NCBI GenBank assembly: GCA_013335115.1
Contig: JAAXWQ010000010.1
Coordinates: forward strand, 1 to 53,215
DNA length: 53,215 nucleotides
Origin: Chlorobiaceae bacterium
GTDB lineage: Bacteria; Bacteroidota; Chlorobiia; Chlorobiales; Chlorobiaceae
Direction: 5' to 3'
In this document: piece by piece, positions 28,184 through 38,703 of the stretch
Layout of the letters: every line of letters begins with the position of its first letter
How positions within the stretch are numbered: position 1 is the stretch's first letter
Made by a program: the position numbers and the translations under genes
Notes under the pieces: model-generated
The model's database searches: none
What the model saw: the letters and a program-made list of their open reading frames with translations, nothing else
What the model was told of the DNA's origin: nothing

Positions 28184-28843
28184 ATGACTGAAAATGCCGG
28201 CGGCGGGATCGTTTCGATGCTTACAGGTTCAGGGCCTGTCGTTATCATGGTCCTTTGCGTACTGATCGCCTTCTCGATCGTTTCGTGGGCGATCATCGCC
28301 ATGAAATTCCTTTCCATCAGGAAGTCGATCCGTGAATCCGGAGATTTCCTCGACTCCTTTTTCGAGGTGCAGAACGTCGATCGGCTGTTCGCATCGAGCG
28401 AGGGATTCCGCAACGGCTCGTTGCCCCGCGTCTTCAGGGCCGGCTACATCGAGTACAGCACGATGCGTGACAAGAGCACCGTGTCACAGCTCAGGGAGCG
28501 CATCGCCCTTGCCGTCAAGCGGGAGTTGAACGCGGAGAGCAAACGCCTGTCGCACCTTGTGCCCTTCCTTGCCACGGTCGGCAACACCGCCCCGTTCATC
28601 GGCCTGTTCGGTACGGTGTGGGGTATCATGAGCTCGTTCCAGAACATCGGCCTCATGAAGTCGGCATCGCTCGCCGCGGTGGCCCCTGGCATCTCCGAGG
28701 CGCTCATTGCCACGGCGACCGGCCTGGTGGCGGCCATTCCCGCGGTCATGGGTTACAACTACCTCACTCAGAAGATCGGCGAGGTCGAACGGGACCTTGA
28801 GGATTTCACCCCCGATTTCATTGACTTATACCTCAATCAGTAA
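28184..28843 (+). CDS. tolQ: TolQ/ExbB-type proton channel protein
   Basis: The 219-residue inner-membrane protein has three predicted membrane segments (about residues 15-38, 125-150 and 165-190), the usual MotA/TolQ/ExbB pattern. Typical sequence is [22 protein letters not shown] and [23 protein letters not shown]. With TolR it converts proton motive force to movement that drives TolA across the periplasm. It starts 26 nt after the upstream gene and leads a seven-gene Tol-Pal cluster, which favours TolQ over ExbB. Confidence 0.93.
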   Translation: MTENAGGGIVSMLTGSGPVVIMVLCVLIAFSIVSWAIIAMKFLSIRKSIRESGDFLDSFFEVQNVDRLFASSEGFRNGSLPRVFRAGYIEYSTMRDKSTVSQLRERIALAVKRELNAESKRLSHLVPFLATVGNTAPFIGLFGTVWGIMSSFQNIGLMKSASLAAVAPGISEALIATATGLVAAIPAVMGYNYLTQKIGEVERDLEDFTPDFIDLYLNQ

Positions 28844-28861
28844 CCGGGGAGACTCCGACCG

Positions 28862-29281
28862 ATGATGACCGGACAGAAGACCAGGCTGATGAGTGAAATC
28901 AACGTGACGCCCTTTGTGGACGTCATGCTGGTGTTGCTCGTCATTTTCATGGTCACGGCCCCCATGATGACCAGCGGTGTGAAAGTGGAGGTTCCGCAGA
29001 CTTCGCACGAACGGATGGATATCGATTCGAAGGCGCTGATCGTCAGCGTCGACGCTTCCCGGCGGGTTTCGATCAACGACTTCCAGCTTGCCCCTGAAGA
29101 TATCGCCACCCAACTGCCGCACCTCCTTGAATCGAAACAGGCCGAAGAGGTATACCTCAAGGCCGACAAGTCGCTTCCTTACGGATTCGTCATGTCGGTC
29201 ATGGCTTCCATACGCGAGGCTGGAGTCGAAAAGATCGGCATGGTCACCGAGTCCGTCGAAGCAACGGCCAAAAAACGTTGA
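28862..29281 (+). CDS. tolR: TolR/ExbD-type protein
   Basis: The 139-residue protein has a short cytoplasmic start, one membrane helix ([22 protein letters not shown]) containing the proton-carrying Asp, and a periplasmic ExbD/TolR domain. A GGGGAG ribosome-binding site precedes the ATG. It is the partner of TolQ, 18 nt upstream, and is followed 16 nt later by the TolA-like gene. Confidence 0.93.
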   Translation: MMTGQKTRLMSEINVTPFVDVMLVLLVIFMVTAPMMTSGVKVEVPQTSHERMDIDSKALIVSVDASRRVSINDFQLAPEDIATQLPHLLESKQAEEVYLKADKSLPYGFVMSVMASIREAGVEKIGMVTESVEATAKKR

Positions 29282-29297
29282 GGCGGCGGAACCTGTT

Positions 29298-30149
29298 ATG
29301 AGCACGAGGGAAGAACTGAAACGTGAGCAACGGAAGTTTGCCGCCTGGGTCGCCGTTGCAGCCGCAATGCATGCTGCCGTGCTCCTTGGTGCCGTCCTGA
29401 CGCAACTCTACTACATCCGGACGCATCCGCCCCTGAAAGTTGTCAGCGTCAGCCTGGTCAGCCTGCCCGGCGCGCCCGGCCCGGCAGGTGGCCCTCCGGC
29501 CTCCGCCCCATCCCCGAAACCAGCGCCCGAAACCACCGCCCCCAAGGCGCCCGAGCCTCAGGTGGCTCCGGTGCCGAAGAAAGCCGAAGTCCCGGTGCCG
29601 AAGAAGGTCGCCGAACCGGAGGTGGCCAGGAAAACCGTGCCGGCAGAGAACGCCAAATCCAGGAAGGAGAGCCTCGACGAAGCGCTGGCCAAGCTCAGGA
29701 AGCAGGCCGACAGCCGGCCGCAGGCGGCATCGGGCGTCGGCAACGCCATCGCCAACCTGCAGAAGAAGGTTGCGTCACAGGGAAGCGGTCCCGCACCGAT
29801 CGGCGCAGGAAGGGGAGGTGGCGGCGGTCAATATGGCACCGGTGGTGGTGCCGTCGATCCTTATCAGGCGTTGCTTTTTGAGATTCTCTGGAAAAAATGG
29901 GTGCCACCGTCGAGCCAGATGCTTCGGTCAACCTCAGGAATGCTTGTTACTGTCCGGATTCATATTCTGTCCGATGGGTCCTTGGGGGGGGTTGAGTATC
30001 TCAGAAAGTCGTCTAGTGAAGTGATGAATAATTCTGTGGCCGTTACTCTAACAAAGTCGATTCGTTTCCCGGCTCCGCCGAAAGAATACGGTTCACGAGG
30101 TGTAACTTATGACATTAACTTCACCCCGACCGGAATCAGCAACAAGTGA
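29298..30149 (+). CDS. tolA: TolA/TonB-like periplasm-spanning protein
   Basis: The 283-residue protein has an N-terminal membrane anchor (FAAWVAVAAAMHAAVLLGAVL). A long Pro/Ala/Lys-rich stalk follows (about residues 50-190, with repeated VPKKAEVPVPKK), then a Gly-rich hinge (GRGGGGGQYGTGGG) and a C-terminal TonB/TolA-type domain (VTVRIHILSDGSLGGVEYLRKSS). It would link the TolQR motor to TolB/Pal at the outer membrane. The ATG at 29298 is used; an earlier in-frame start lies in tolR. From about 29875 the base composition becomes more A/T-rich than in neighbouring genes. Confidence 0.85.
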   Translation: MSTREELKREQRKFAAWVAVAAAMHAAVLLGAVLTQLYYIRTHPPLKVVSVSLVSLPGAPGPAGGPPASAPSPKPAPETTAPKAPEPQVAPVPKKAEVPVPKKVAEPEVARKTVPAENAKSRKESLDEALAKLRKQADSRPQAASGVGNAIANLQKKVASQGSGPAPIGAGRGGGGGQYGTGGGAVDPYQALLFEILWKKWVPPSSQMLRSTSGMLVTVRIHILSDGSLGGVEYLRKSSSEVMNNSVAVTLTKSIRFPAPPKEYGSRGVTYDINFTPTGISNK

Positions 30150-30256
30150 GCGTATCGATTCAGATTACACTTTCACTAAGCTGTTGGAGATATTGCAATG
30201 ATGTCTAATGGTGCTTTTTATTCATGTAGGATGTGTTGGAAAAGAGGAGTGTACCT

Positions 30257-31582
30257 ATGTCAAATTTTATCGAAATGATTATGAGGGATCTTCGGAATTC
30301 CATTGCCGTGCTGTTGGTGTTCGTATGCACTTTGGTTTTTACGTCGACTATGGTAAGCGCTGAAGCGCCGAGAGGTACTATTACCATAAGCAAGGAGGCT
30401 GCGGGACGCATCGCCATCGCGCTTGACAGGACTTCGGCCAAAGGCGGCAGGGAGTCGGAGTTGGCCCGCAGCGTCGACGGTACGATCAGGAGCGGCCTTG
30501 ATTTTACTGGTCTGTTCAACCTCCTGCAGGCGCCGGCAAACATGCGGACCGTCCAGGGAGGGGCACTCAATTTCTCCGCGCTCAATTCGGTAGGGGCCGA
30601 AATCTACACCGGCGGTACGATGACGAGGCAGTCCGGCAAGGTCCTGCTCGACATGGAGGTCTACGACGCCCTGAGCGGCAAGCAACTCATGAAGAAGGTT
30701 TATTCCGGGGCGGAGGGGCAGGTCCGGCCGATGGGGCTCAGGTTCTGCGCCGACCTGGTCGAGCTGTTGACCGGAAAGAAGTCGCTGCTGTTCGATAGCA
30801 GGATTGTCTACGTGTCGAACCGCAACAGCATCAGTGTGTGTGATTTTGATGGCCAGAACGTCGAGCATCTTACCAGCGCGAGGACGATTTCGATGAACCC
30901 AGTGATCTCGCCAGACGGCAAGTACCTTGCCTGGACCGATTACTCCAGCGGTAAACCCGATCTGTATATCAGGAATCTTGCGACAAAGGCCACCGCTTCC
31001 GTGGGAAAGCCCGGGGTAAGTATTGCCCCGGCCTGGCGAAACGGGAGTGACGAAGTCGCCACGACGCTTTCGTTCGAAGGCGACCAGGAGATTTATCTTG
31101 TCAAGCCGAACGGGACGATTTCACGAAGGCTCACCAGCAGCCGCGGTATCGACGTCTCCCCGACGTTCTCCCCGGACGGGTCGAAAATGGCTTTCGTGTC
31201 GCAGCGCAGCGGTCCGCCACAGATATTCATCCAGGACCTGCAAGGCGGCCAGGCCCGGAGGCTGACGTTCAGCGGTTCTTACAACACCCAGCCCTCCTGG
31301 TCTCCGGCAGGTGATAAAATCGTTTATTCTTCTGTACAAAAAAACGGTGAAATAAATATATTTACCATAAATGCGGATGGTACAGGTCTTCTGCAGCTGA
31401 CAAGGGGCGAGAAGTACAACGAGTCTCCTGCATGGTCGCCGGATGGAAGCATGATCGTGTTCATGTCCAACAGGCAGGGAGGTAAAAGGCTGTTCGTCAT
31501 GAATTCCGACGGAACCAATCAGCGGCCTCTGCTCCAGAAGGAGGGCGACCAGCAGCAACCATCCTGGTCAAAGGGCAGGTAG
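30257..31582 (+). CDS. tolB: Tol-Pal system beta-propeller protein TolB
   Basis: The 441-residue protein has a signal peptide ending near STMVSA-EAP (about residue 36), an N-terminal TolB domain, and a six-bladed propeller. The propeller shows repeated PD40 motifs: VISPDGKYLAWTDY, FSPDGSKMAFVSQ, WSPAGDKIVYSS and WSPDGSMIVFMSN. It is periplasmic and binds Pal. A clear AGAGGAG ribosome-binding site precedes the ATG at 30257. The following pal gene starts 38 nt after the stop. Confidence 0.96.
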   Translation: MSNFIEMIMRDLRNSIAVLLVFVCTLVFTSTMVSAEAPRGTITISKEAAGRIAIALDRTSAKGGRESELARSVDGTIRSGLDFTGLFNLLQAPANMRTVQGGALNFSALNSVGAEIYTGGTMTRQSGKVLLDMEVYDALSGKQLMKKVYSGAEGQVRPMGLRFCADLVELLTGKKSLLFDSRIVYVSNRNSISVCDFDGQNVEHLTSARTISMNPVISPDGKYLAWTDYSSGKPDLYIRNLATKATASVGKPGVSIAPAWRNGSDEVATTLSFEGDQEIYLVKPNGTISRRLTSSRGIDVSPTFSPDGSKMAFVSQRSGPPQIFIQDLQGGQARRLTFSGSYNTQPSWSPAGDKIVYSSVQKNGEINIFTINADGTGLLQLTRGEKYNESPAWSPDGSMIVFMSNRQGGKRLFVMNSDGTNQRPLLQKEGDQQQPSWSKGR

Positions 31583-31620
31583 TGCATGCTCTATCTCGTC
31601 AACCAATAATGGAGGCGTCT

Positions 31621-32091
31621 ATGTCAACCATGAAATATTTCGGGAGATCCCTTTTCATTCCATCCCTGTTTATGCTCGGTGCATGTTGCTGTGACAAGGA
31701 TGTCGTCGTCGCGCCGATCGCTCCTGCTCCGCCTGTAGCCGCCGAGGCAACCAGTGCCGTGGTGCTGACCCCGAACATCTATTTCGACTTCGACCGTTCT
31801 GCCATCACCGCGGCATCAGAAGCCGCGCTGAAGAACAATGCCGCCTGGCTGTCTGCCAACCCCGGGAAAGGGGCCGTCATCGAAGGGCATTGTGACGAGC
31901 GCGGAACCAGCGAATACAACATGGCGCTCGGTGACCGGAGGGCAACCGCAACCAGGGACTACCTGGTTCGCCTTGGCGTCGATCCCGGTCGGCTGCAAAC
32001 GATCAGTTATGGTGAAGAGCGGCCAGCAGATCCCGGTCATAACGAAGCGGCCTGGGCCAAAAACCGACGGGTTCAATTCAACGAAAAGTAA
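31621..32091 (+). CDS. pal: Peptidoglycan-associated lipoprotein Pal, copy 1
   Basis: The 156-residue lipoprotein has a signal peptide with lipobox LGAC (Cys at about residue 22) and a short Pro/Ala linker. The C-terminal OmpA-type peptidoglycan-binding domain ([32 protein letters not shown]) is complete. The ATG at 31621 has a GGAGG site before it and is preferred over an in-frame ATG at 31582. It anchors the outer membrane to peptidoglycan and binds TolB. A second, similar gene follows 84 nt later. Confidence 0.93.
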   Translation: MSTMKYFGRSLFIPSLFMLGACCCDKDVVVAPIAPAPPVAAEATSAVVLTPNIYFDFDRSAITAASEAALKNNAAWLSANPGKGAVIEGHCDERGTSEYNMALGDRRATATRDYLVRLGVDPGRLQTISYGEERPADPGHNEAAWAKNRRVQFNEK

Positions 32092-32175
32092 GACAACCAT
32101 TACCGCATGCCGGGGATGCCCAAAGGTCTCCCCGGTTCTGTTTTTTTCTTTTGTAACATATAAAATGATTGAAGT

Positions 32176-32673
32176 ATGAAACACAAATTCTCTGGTGTCG
32201 CCTTTGCAGCCATGGTCCTCCTGGCTGGATGTTCCTCGAAAAGCACCATTTCACCGGCCGATCAGGCAGGTGCCGGATCAGGCTCCGGTGCTGGTGCAGG
32301 CTCTGGCGCGGGGGTAAGTGCCGGTGCCGACGCAGTCGCCGGTCCGGTGCTGAGTGACATCTTTTACGATTTCGACAGCTCGGCATTGAGCCCGGAAGCC
32401 CAGGAGCAGCTCAAGCAGAATGCAGCCTGGCTGAAAAAGAACACGGCGCAGTCCGTCACCATCGAGGGGCATTGCGACGAGCGTGGAACCGACGAGTACA
32501 ATATCGCCCTTGGCGAGCGCCGCGCCAACTCGGCCAAAGAGTATCTGACGAACCTCGGAGTTGGCTCTTCGAAGCTGACGGTCGTCAGTTACGGTGAAGA
32601 GCGTCCTTTCGATCCCGCTCATAACGAGGAGGCATGGTCGAAGAACAGACGGTCGCATTTCGTGACAAAATAA
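32176..32673 (+). CDS. Peptidoglycan-associated lipoprotein Pal, copy 2
   Basis: This 165-residue lipoprotein (lipobox LLAGC, Cys at about residue 19) has the same OmpA-type domain as copy 1: [49 protein letters not shown]. The linker is different, a Gly/Ser/Ala-rich low-complexity stretch of about 30 residues that would give a flexible spacer. The domains differ at many positions, so the duplication is not recent. Which copy does the classical Pal job is unclear. Confidence 0.92.
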   Translation: MKHKFSGVAFAAMVLLAGCSSKSTISPADQAGAGSGSGAGAGSGAGVSAGADAVAGPVLSDIFYDFDSSALSPEAQEQLKQNAAWLKKNTAQSVTIEGHCDERGTDEYNIALGERRANSAKEYLTNLGVGSSKLTVVSYGEERPFDPAHNEEAWSKNRRSHFVTK

Positions 32674-32754
32674 CCTGCGATAGCAAGAGATGCCGGCGGC
32701 GGATCAGATATGCCGCCGGCACTGCCTGATGATCAATTTTATAACCGATCAACG

Positions 32755-33552
32755 ATGAACGTTCGCAAGATCCTTTTGTTTCCCTGTCTGCTGCTTTCGG
32801 CCTGCGCGACCCGCTCCGATATGACGTTTGTCCAGGGAGAGGTATCAAAGCTCAAGCAGGATTCCGAGACGATCAAGAGCCAGTCAGCCGGTTCCTATTC
32901 TGAAATCACGCAATACCGTGAAGAGATATCCGCGCTGAAAGGAAGCCTCGAAGAGCTTCGTCATGAGTATTCGGCTTCACAGAAACGGCTCGATGTCGAG
33001 GATTCGCTGATGGTCAGGAAGAGCGACGCCCTGGATGCCCGGCTTGTCCGGATCGAACAGTACCTGGGGATGGCCGAAGTTCCTGCGGCAGGACAGCCAC
33101 CAAAGGCCGTTGTCGTGCCGGAGGGGGCGAAAGGCAAAACCCCTGCTGCGGCTCCAGTGAAAGGTGACGCGCCGGCTACGCTGGCAACAAGCGGCGAGGA
33201 TCTGCTCAAGGACGGGCTCGCAAAGCTCAAAAAGTCGGATAATGCAGGTGCGCGCGACAGCTTCACGGCCTTCATGACGAAGAACCCGAAGTCGCCGATG
33301 GTCGCTGATGCACAGTTTTATATCGCCGAATCCTATTATAACGAAAAATGGTACGAGAAGGCGATCCTTGAGTACCAGGTCGTCATCGCCAGGTACACCA
33401 AGAGCCCGAAGCGTGCGGCCGCCCTCTACAAACAGGCAGTGTCCTTCGAGAAGATAGGGGATGCTGCTAACGCAAAGGCGAGGTTCAAGGACGTGGTCAC
33501 CGTCTACCCGAAATCTCCCGAAGCCACGCTCGCCAAGAAAAAACTGCCGTAA
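32755..33552 (+). CDS. cpoB: Tol-Pal system protein CpoB/YbgF
   Basis: The 265-residue protein has a lipoprotein-like signal (FPCLLLSAC) and a coiled-coil region (about residues 25-95, QREEISALKGSLEELRHEY-type heptads). An Ala/Pro linker follows, then three TPR units (GLAKLKKSDNAGARDSF, YNEKWYEKAILEYQ, FEKIGDAANAKARF). This is the YbgF/CpoB layout, which coordinates Tol with cell-wall synthesis. Unlike the E. coli protein it appears to be lipidated. The ATG at 32755 fits the signal sequence. It ends the Tol cluster, followed by a strong terminator. Confidence 0.9.
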   Translation: MNVRKILLFPCLLLSACATRSDMTFVQGEVSKLKQDSETIKSQSAGSYSEITQYREEISALKGSLEELRHEYSASQKRLDVEDSLMVRKSDALDARLVRIEQYLGMAEVPAAGQPPKAVVVPEGAKGKTPAAAPVKGDAPATLATSGEDLLKDGLAKLKKSDNAGARDSFTAFMTKNPKSPMVADAQFYIAESYYNEKWYEKAILEYQVVIARYTKSPKRAAALYKQAVSFEKIGDAANAKARFKDVVTVYPKSPEATLAKKKLP

Positions 33553-33592
33553 TCAGGCCAACGGCGCTTTGATCGCAGATCCAGCAGATATT

Positions 33593-33620
33593 ACCCCGGG
33601 AGGACTCCCCGGGGTTTTTT
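33593..33620 (+). terminator. Terminator of the Tol-Pal cluster
   Basis: ACCCCGGG at 33593-33600 pairs with CCCGGGGT at 33608-33615, followed by a six-T run. Confidence 0.9.
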
Positions 33621-33628
33621 ATTTTCGG

Positions 33629-33665
33629 CAAAAAAAAGAAAGCCATGCGTTATCGGCATGGCTTT
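33629..33665 (-). terminator. Terminator of the 33709-34143 gene
   Basis: AAAGCCATGC (33639-33648) pairs with GCATGGCTTT (33656-33665). On the minus strand a run of T residues follows, interrupted by one C. Confidence 0.85.
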
Positions 33666-33708
33666 CCCTGAACAGATCTGTTTGGAGATGCTGCTGAAAC
33701 AAGCCTGT

Positions 33709-34143
33709 TTATTTGAAGAACTCGTTCAGGGTATAGGTCCTCCGGTCGACCTCGACGCAGAGCTGCTTCCTGCCGTTGTCGTAGTAGACGGGGATGTCCC
33801 TCATGGTCCACTTCACCCCGCGGTTGTCGAAATCGATGACGTAGCGGTTTTCATTGTCGAGCACCATCTTGGCAAGATCGATGGCGATATCCGGCTGGGT
33901 GGTCATGATGTAGATCTCGATTTCACCAGCGATGAGCCTGCGGATCATCTCATTGGTGGGGGAGAGCTTCCTGCGGCCTGAAGCGGGCACGATTTCGAGC
34001 AGGAGGTTGTCGTTGCGATCCCTTTTTGCCGAGGTGATGAAATACTTTTCTGCCTTGTGGACCGCATTGCCGGACCAGGGACCTGAAACGCTTCTGCGGG
34101 TCTGGTTGGCTTCGGTAAACGGACGGCTGAGCTGACTCTGCAT
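33709..34143 (-). CDS. Uncharacterised 144-residue protein
   Basis: I do not recognise this family. It has no signal peptide or membrane segment. The N-terminal 35 residues are basic and polar. The rest alternates strands and helices: [84 protein letters not shown]. The pattern looks like a compact alpha/beta domain with a nucleic-acid-friendly charge, but no function can be named. It has its own terminator and a 230-bp upstream region, so it is a monocistronic gene between Tol-Pal and dnaK. Confidence 0.75.
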   Translation of the reverse strand: MQSQLSRPFTEANQTRRSVSGPWSGNAVHKAEKYFITSAKRDRNDNLLLEIVPASGRRKLSPTNEMIRRLIAGEIEIYIMTTQPDIAIDLAKMVLDNENRYVIDFDNRGVKWTMRDIPVYYDNGRKQLCVEVDRRTYTLNEFFK

Positions 34144-34314
34144 GGTTCTGCTCGGTTTAATTATGCTGAGTTGACACCTGTTCGGTGCAGGCCTACGAAT
34201 TTTTACAAATTAGTAAAACAACAGCAAATAAAAAAGGGATTCAAGCCGAACGGAACGTTCCTGCCGAGGAAGGCTCAGGGATAGCCAAAGTCCGTGGATC
34301 ATGATGCTGCCGGA

Positions 34315-34354
34315 AAACAGCGAAGCCCCGTTCGGTGACGGGGCTTCGCTGTTT
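34315..34354 (-). terminator. dnaK terminator
   Basis: The 16-bp arms 34315-34330 and 34339-34354 (starting AAACAGCGAAG and ending CTTCGCTGTTT) are perfectly complementary with an 8-nt loop. A short T run follows on the minus strand. Confidence 0.88.
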
Positions 34355-34372
34355 ATTTGTCGGTTCGGCTGC

Positions 34373-36307
<1,935 letters not shown>

Positions 36308-36330
36308 TTATTAGTGTTGCACATATCAAG

Positions 36331-36364
36331 GCCGAAGCCTCCCGTTTTCCGGGGAGGCTTCGGC
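36331..36364 (-). terminator. Terminator between hsp20 and dnaK
   Basis: GCCGAAGCCTCCC at 36331-36343 pairs exactly with GGGAGGCTTCGGC at 36352-36364. The stem lies 9 nt after the hsp20 stop. The following minus-strand bases are only mildly T-rich, so read-through into dnaK is possible. Confidence 0.65.
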
Positions 36365-36373
36365 ACACGTCCT

Positions 36374-36772
36374 TCAGTTGATCGAGATCTCCCTGGTCTT
36401 CTTCACGGCAAGCGCCTTGGGGAGGGTGACATGGAGCACGCCGTTTTCGAATGCCGCGCCGATGCTCTCCTGGTCGATCAGTTCGCCGATGTTGAAGCTT
36501 CGGGAGAAGTTGCCGTACAAACGTTCAGTCCTGTGGTAGTCTTTTTTCTCCTGCTCCTCTTCCTGTGCCCGTTCTGCCTTGATGCTCAGCACGTCGTCCT
36601 CGATGTTCAGGGCTATGTTCTCCTTTGCCACGCCCGGAAGTTCGGCGTCCAGATGGAACGCATGCTCATCTTCCGAAATATCGACCTTGAATGCCGGTGC
36701 GGCAGCCATCTGCGTTCCGCTCCAGATGTCGTCGAAGAGTCTCATGGGGTCTTTTGCTATTTTCATCAACAT
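36374..36772 (-). CDS. Small heat-shock protein (Hsp20/alpha-crystallin)
   Basis: The 132-residue protein starts with a short hydrophobic/charged segment ([14 protein letters not shown]). An alpha-crystallin domain follows (about residues 27-125) with [25 protein letters not shown], the [10 protein letters not shown] region and [13 protein letters not shown]. The C-terminus ends in an I-X-I-type EISIN. Such proteins hold unfolding proteins for the DnaK system, whose gene is next. A strong AAGGAGA ribosome-binding site is present. The upstream region carries a -24/-12 type promoter match rather than a CIRCE element. Confidence 0.95.
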   Translation of the reverse strand: MLMKIAKDPMRLFDDIWSGTQMAAAPAFKVDISEDEHAFHLDAELPGVAKENIALNIEDDVLSIKAERAQEEEQEKKDYHRTERLYGNFSRSFNIGELIDQESIGAAFENGVLHVTLPKALAVKKTREISIN

Positions 36773-37104
36773 GACATTCTCCTTGAGATGAAGTTTCGAT
36801 CGGTTGTTTACTCAAGTTTTCTGCGCTTCAAGTGCGCCGCTGTCATTGATAAAGCAAAATGCGTGCCAAGCCGTTTATTTGAGTATTATGCGACAAAATG
36901 ACATGCCCGGTGTTTTTTCCTGACAGCGGAGATGGTTAAAATGTCACATTGCGGGACGGAAACGACGACGGGGGAGGTAATGAGATGGACTGAATGAACA
37001 ATTCGGGATACAGATGAAGAAGGGGAGCGTCGGAGGGGCATGACATTCGGTCGGAGTGGCTTGCTGGTGTGCCTCTGTTCGGGAGCCGATAGACGTAGGG
37101 CGTT
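36773..37104. other. Intergenic region upstream of hsp20
   Basis: 330 bp between hsp20 and the ArsR-family gene, both on the minus strand. It holds the hsp20 promoter near 36853-36869. Open frames here have odd Pro/His/Arg-rich composition and are not credible genes. Nothing else was recognised. Confidence 0.5.
36853..36869 (-). promoter_or_regulatory. Sigma-54-like -24/-12 promoter for hsp20
   Basis: On the minus strand the sequence TTGGCACGCATTTTGCT matches the sigma-54 consensus at nearly all conserved bases, with GG and GC separated by exactly 10 nt. Transcription would start near 36842, about 70 nt before the hsp20 ATG. Whether the organism has RpoN cannot be seen here. Confidence 0.55.
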
Positions 37105-37494
37105 TCAGGCGGTAAGACTGCTGTTCACCCTCTGGATCCAGCTCAGGCGGTCCTGGAGGTTTTCGACGACGCTTTTCGAGATCAGGAAGCAGGCGTGGAT
37201 GATGCTGTCGTCGGAGATGCGATAATAGCATTTAAGGCCTTCCTTCCTGCGGTTCACGACCCCGTTGTCATGCATGAGGGCAAGATGCTTCGAGATGTTC
37301 GCCTGGCTAGCATTCACTTCGTTGACGATCTCCTGGACGGTATGTTCGCCATCGGCGAGGGTTCTCAGTATCTTCAGGCGCATCGGTTCGGAAAGCAACT
37401 TGAAACGGTTGGAGACGACTTCGAGCATTTCATCGGGCATGTTGAAATGCCATTTGTTGATATCCTCTTCCGTGATCGTTAATGTTTTGCTCAT
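37105..37494 (-). CDS. ArsR-family winged-helix regulator
   Basis: The 129-residue protein has an N-terminal helix ([11 protein letters not shown]), then the ArsR winged helix-turn-helix (residues about 28-100). The helix [39 protein letters not shown] contains recognition helix and wing. The usual metal motif ELCVCDL in helix 3 is absent and cysteines are few (one in CYY, one in HACF), so it may sense something other than arsenic or cadmium. It lies downstream of a perfect inverted repeat that is probably its own operator. No target gene is adjacent, so its regulon is unknown. Confidence 0.88.
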   Translation of the reverse strand: MSKTLTITEEDINKWHFNMPDEMLEVVSNRFKLLSEPMRLKILRTLADGEHTVQEIVNEVNASQANISKHLALMHDNGVVNRRKEGLKCYYRISDDSIIHACFLISKSVVENLQDRLSWIQRVNSSLTA

Positions 37495-37531
37495 GACGAA
37501 ATGCCGTTGTTGTTACTGCCTTTTTGGCCGC

Positions 37532-37553
37532 ACTGATTCTGACCAGAATCAGT
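37532..37553. promoter_or_regulatory. Palindromic operator upstream of the ArsR-family gene
   Basis: ACTGATTCT (37532-37540) and AGAATCAGT (37545-37553) form a perfect inverted repeat with a 4-nt centre, 38-59 nt before the ATG at 37494. Size, symmetry and position fit autoregulation by the dimeric repressor. Confidence 0.6.
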
Positions 37554-37844
37554 GGAAGTATATAGCTATTTAAACATACTATTCAAATCAAAAAAAATAG
37601 TTTGCATTAAATCCCTGGTGTTATGCCCTTGGAAAAAATGTCGCATGGATCTCTGATCCATGGAGGCACTGACCCCATCGAAATCAAAATCCAAAGAGCG
37701 ATCAAACGCCATTGGTGCCGTGGAGAGGAACTTCGATTTTGAACCCGATTGCGATTTGGAAATACGTGCACGCGCTACGGCGACACGACAAGGGTGGCTG
37801 TTTCGGATCCGGGAACAGTGGTCAGGTATGCTGGAGGAGGAGGG
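37554..37844. other. Intergenic region between the ArsR-family gene and the anti-sigma gene
   Basis: With the 59 bp nearer the ArsR-family ATG, this is a 350-bp gap that carries the operator at 37532-37553 and an A/T-rich promoter-like stretch to about 37610. A perfect small palindrome CATGGATC-TCT-GATCCATG lies at 37644-37662. An open frame begins at 37660 on the plus strand, but it runs antisense through the anti-sigma gene and has no recognisable content in the part outside it. Confidence 0.45.
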
Positions 37845-38072
37845 TCAACTGGCCACATTGGTCATCCTGACGATGGAATCTATGAGGTTTTTCGGTGCCT
37901 TGACACGAACGATCCGCTCCCTGATGATGATCTTGGTGTTCTTTGCCACCTGGAACTCCGAGCGGCATTCAGGGCACTCTGCAAGGTGTTCGGAGAGTTC
38001 TTCGGCCTCTTTTCCGGTAAGTTCACCGTCGATCGCCGCGCTCATGAGCACCGTCGCTTTGTTGCAATTCAT
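37845..38072 (-). CDS. Zinc-finger anti-sigma factor (short)
   Basis: The 75-residue protein begins MNCNKATVLMSAAIDGELTG and has EELSEHLAECPECRSEFQ, the His-X3-Cys-X2-Cys zinc-binding motif of ZAS-type anti-sigma domains. There is no membrane segment, so it would be a soluble anti-sigma factor that releases its sigma on a cytoplasmic signal, as ChrR or RsrA do. The ATG at 38072 is used because the family starts there. It begins 34 nt after the stop of the ECF sigma gene, the obvious partner. Confidence 0.8.
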   Translation of the reverse strand: MNCNKATVLMSAAIDGELTGKEAEELSEHLAECPECRSEFQVAKNTKIIIRERIVRVKAPKNLIDSIVRMTNVAS

Positions 38073-38106
38073 GATGGTATACTGATTTGTTGGGTGATCT
38101 GTCAAT

Positions 38107-38703
38107 TCACTCGTCGGGATCCGTATTGTAGCCGTGCTTTCTTGCATACCCCTCGAGCTGGGCTCGCAGAAGCTTCCTTCCCCGGTACAATCTCGACCTT
38201 ACCGTGCCGATCGGGCTTTCGACCATGTTGGCGATCTCTTCGTAGGTAAATCCTTCCATATCGCATAACTGAATGACTTCCCTGAACTCTTCCGGAAGGG
38301 ACTGCAATGCCTGATAGACCTCTTCATGCAGCAGGGAGTGGAAAAAATCGGACTCAGCTTCGGTGGTGTCGCTCTGGACGTCCTTGATCGTATGGTAGAA
38401 ATCCTTGATCAGGTCGTAATCAACCTTGCCGGGCTCCCTTGCATTCTTACGGAACTTGTTGATGTAGTTGTTTTTCAGGATTTTAAACAGCCACGCCTTG
38501 CAGTTTGTTCCCCGCTCGAAAGATTCGAAAAATTTATAAGCCTTCAGATACGTCTCCTGGACCAGGTCTTCTGCGTCGTCCGGGTTCATCGTCAAATGCA
38601 GCGCATAGTTGTACAGCGCATTGATATGGATGACGGCTTCTTCCTGGAACTCTCTCTGCTTCTGCTCTTCATGAGCCGACAGAGCCTTTTTGTTCTCTTT
38701 CAT
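38107..38703 (-). CDS. ECF-family RNA polymerase sigma factor
   Basis: The 198-residue protein has region 2 ([34 protein letters not shown], then [22 protein letters not shown]) and region 4 ([44 protein letters not shown]). This is the RpoE/ECF type that recognises a -35/-10 promoter and is held by an anti-sigma protein. Its partner is the zinc-finger gene downstream. The carotenoid isomerase crtH is divergent with 180 bp between, so photo-oxidative stress control is possible, but no consensus promoter was identified. Confidence 0.93.
   Translation of the reverse strand: MKENKKALSAHEEQKQREFQEEAVIHINALYNYALHLTMNPDDAEDLVQETYLKAYKFFESFERGTNCKAWLFKILKNNYINKFRKNAREPGKVDYDLIKDFYHTIKDVQSDTTEAESDFFHSLLHEEVYQALQSLPEEFREVIQLCDMEGFTYEEIANMVESPIGTVRSRLYRGRKLLRAQLEGYARKHGYNTDPDE

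Noticed and set aside
29088-29297. An earlier start of tolA inside tolR, or a tolR/tolA frameshift
   Set aside because: tolR ends normally and the TolA membrane anchor begins directly after the ATG at 29298; the upstream part is the shifted tolR frame.
36944-37231. A 95-codon minus-strand open frame between hsp20 and the ArsR-family gene
   Set aside because: Pro/His/Arg-rich, no recognisable structure, and overlaps the regulator's 3' end.
37660-38085. A 141-codon plus-strand open frame
   Set aside because: Most of it is antisense to the zinc-finger anti-sigma gene; the remainder has no recognisable content.
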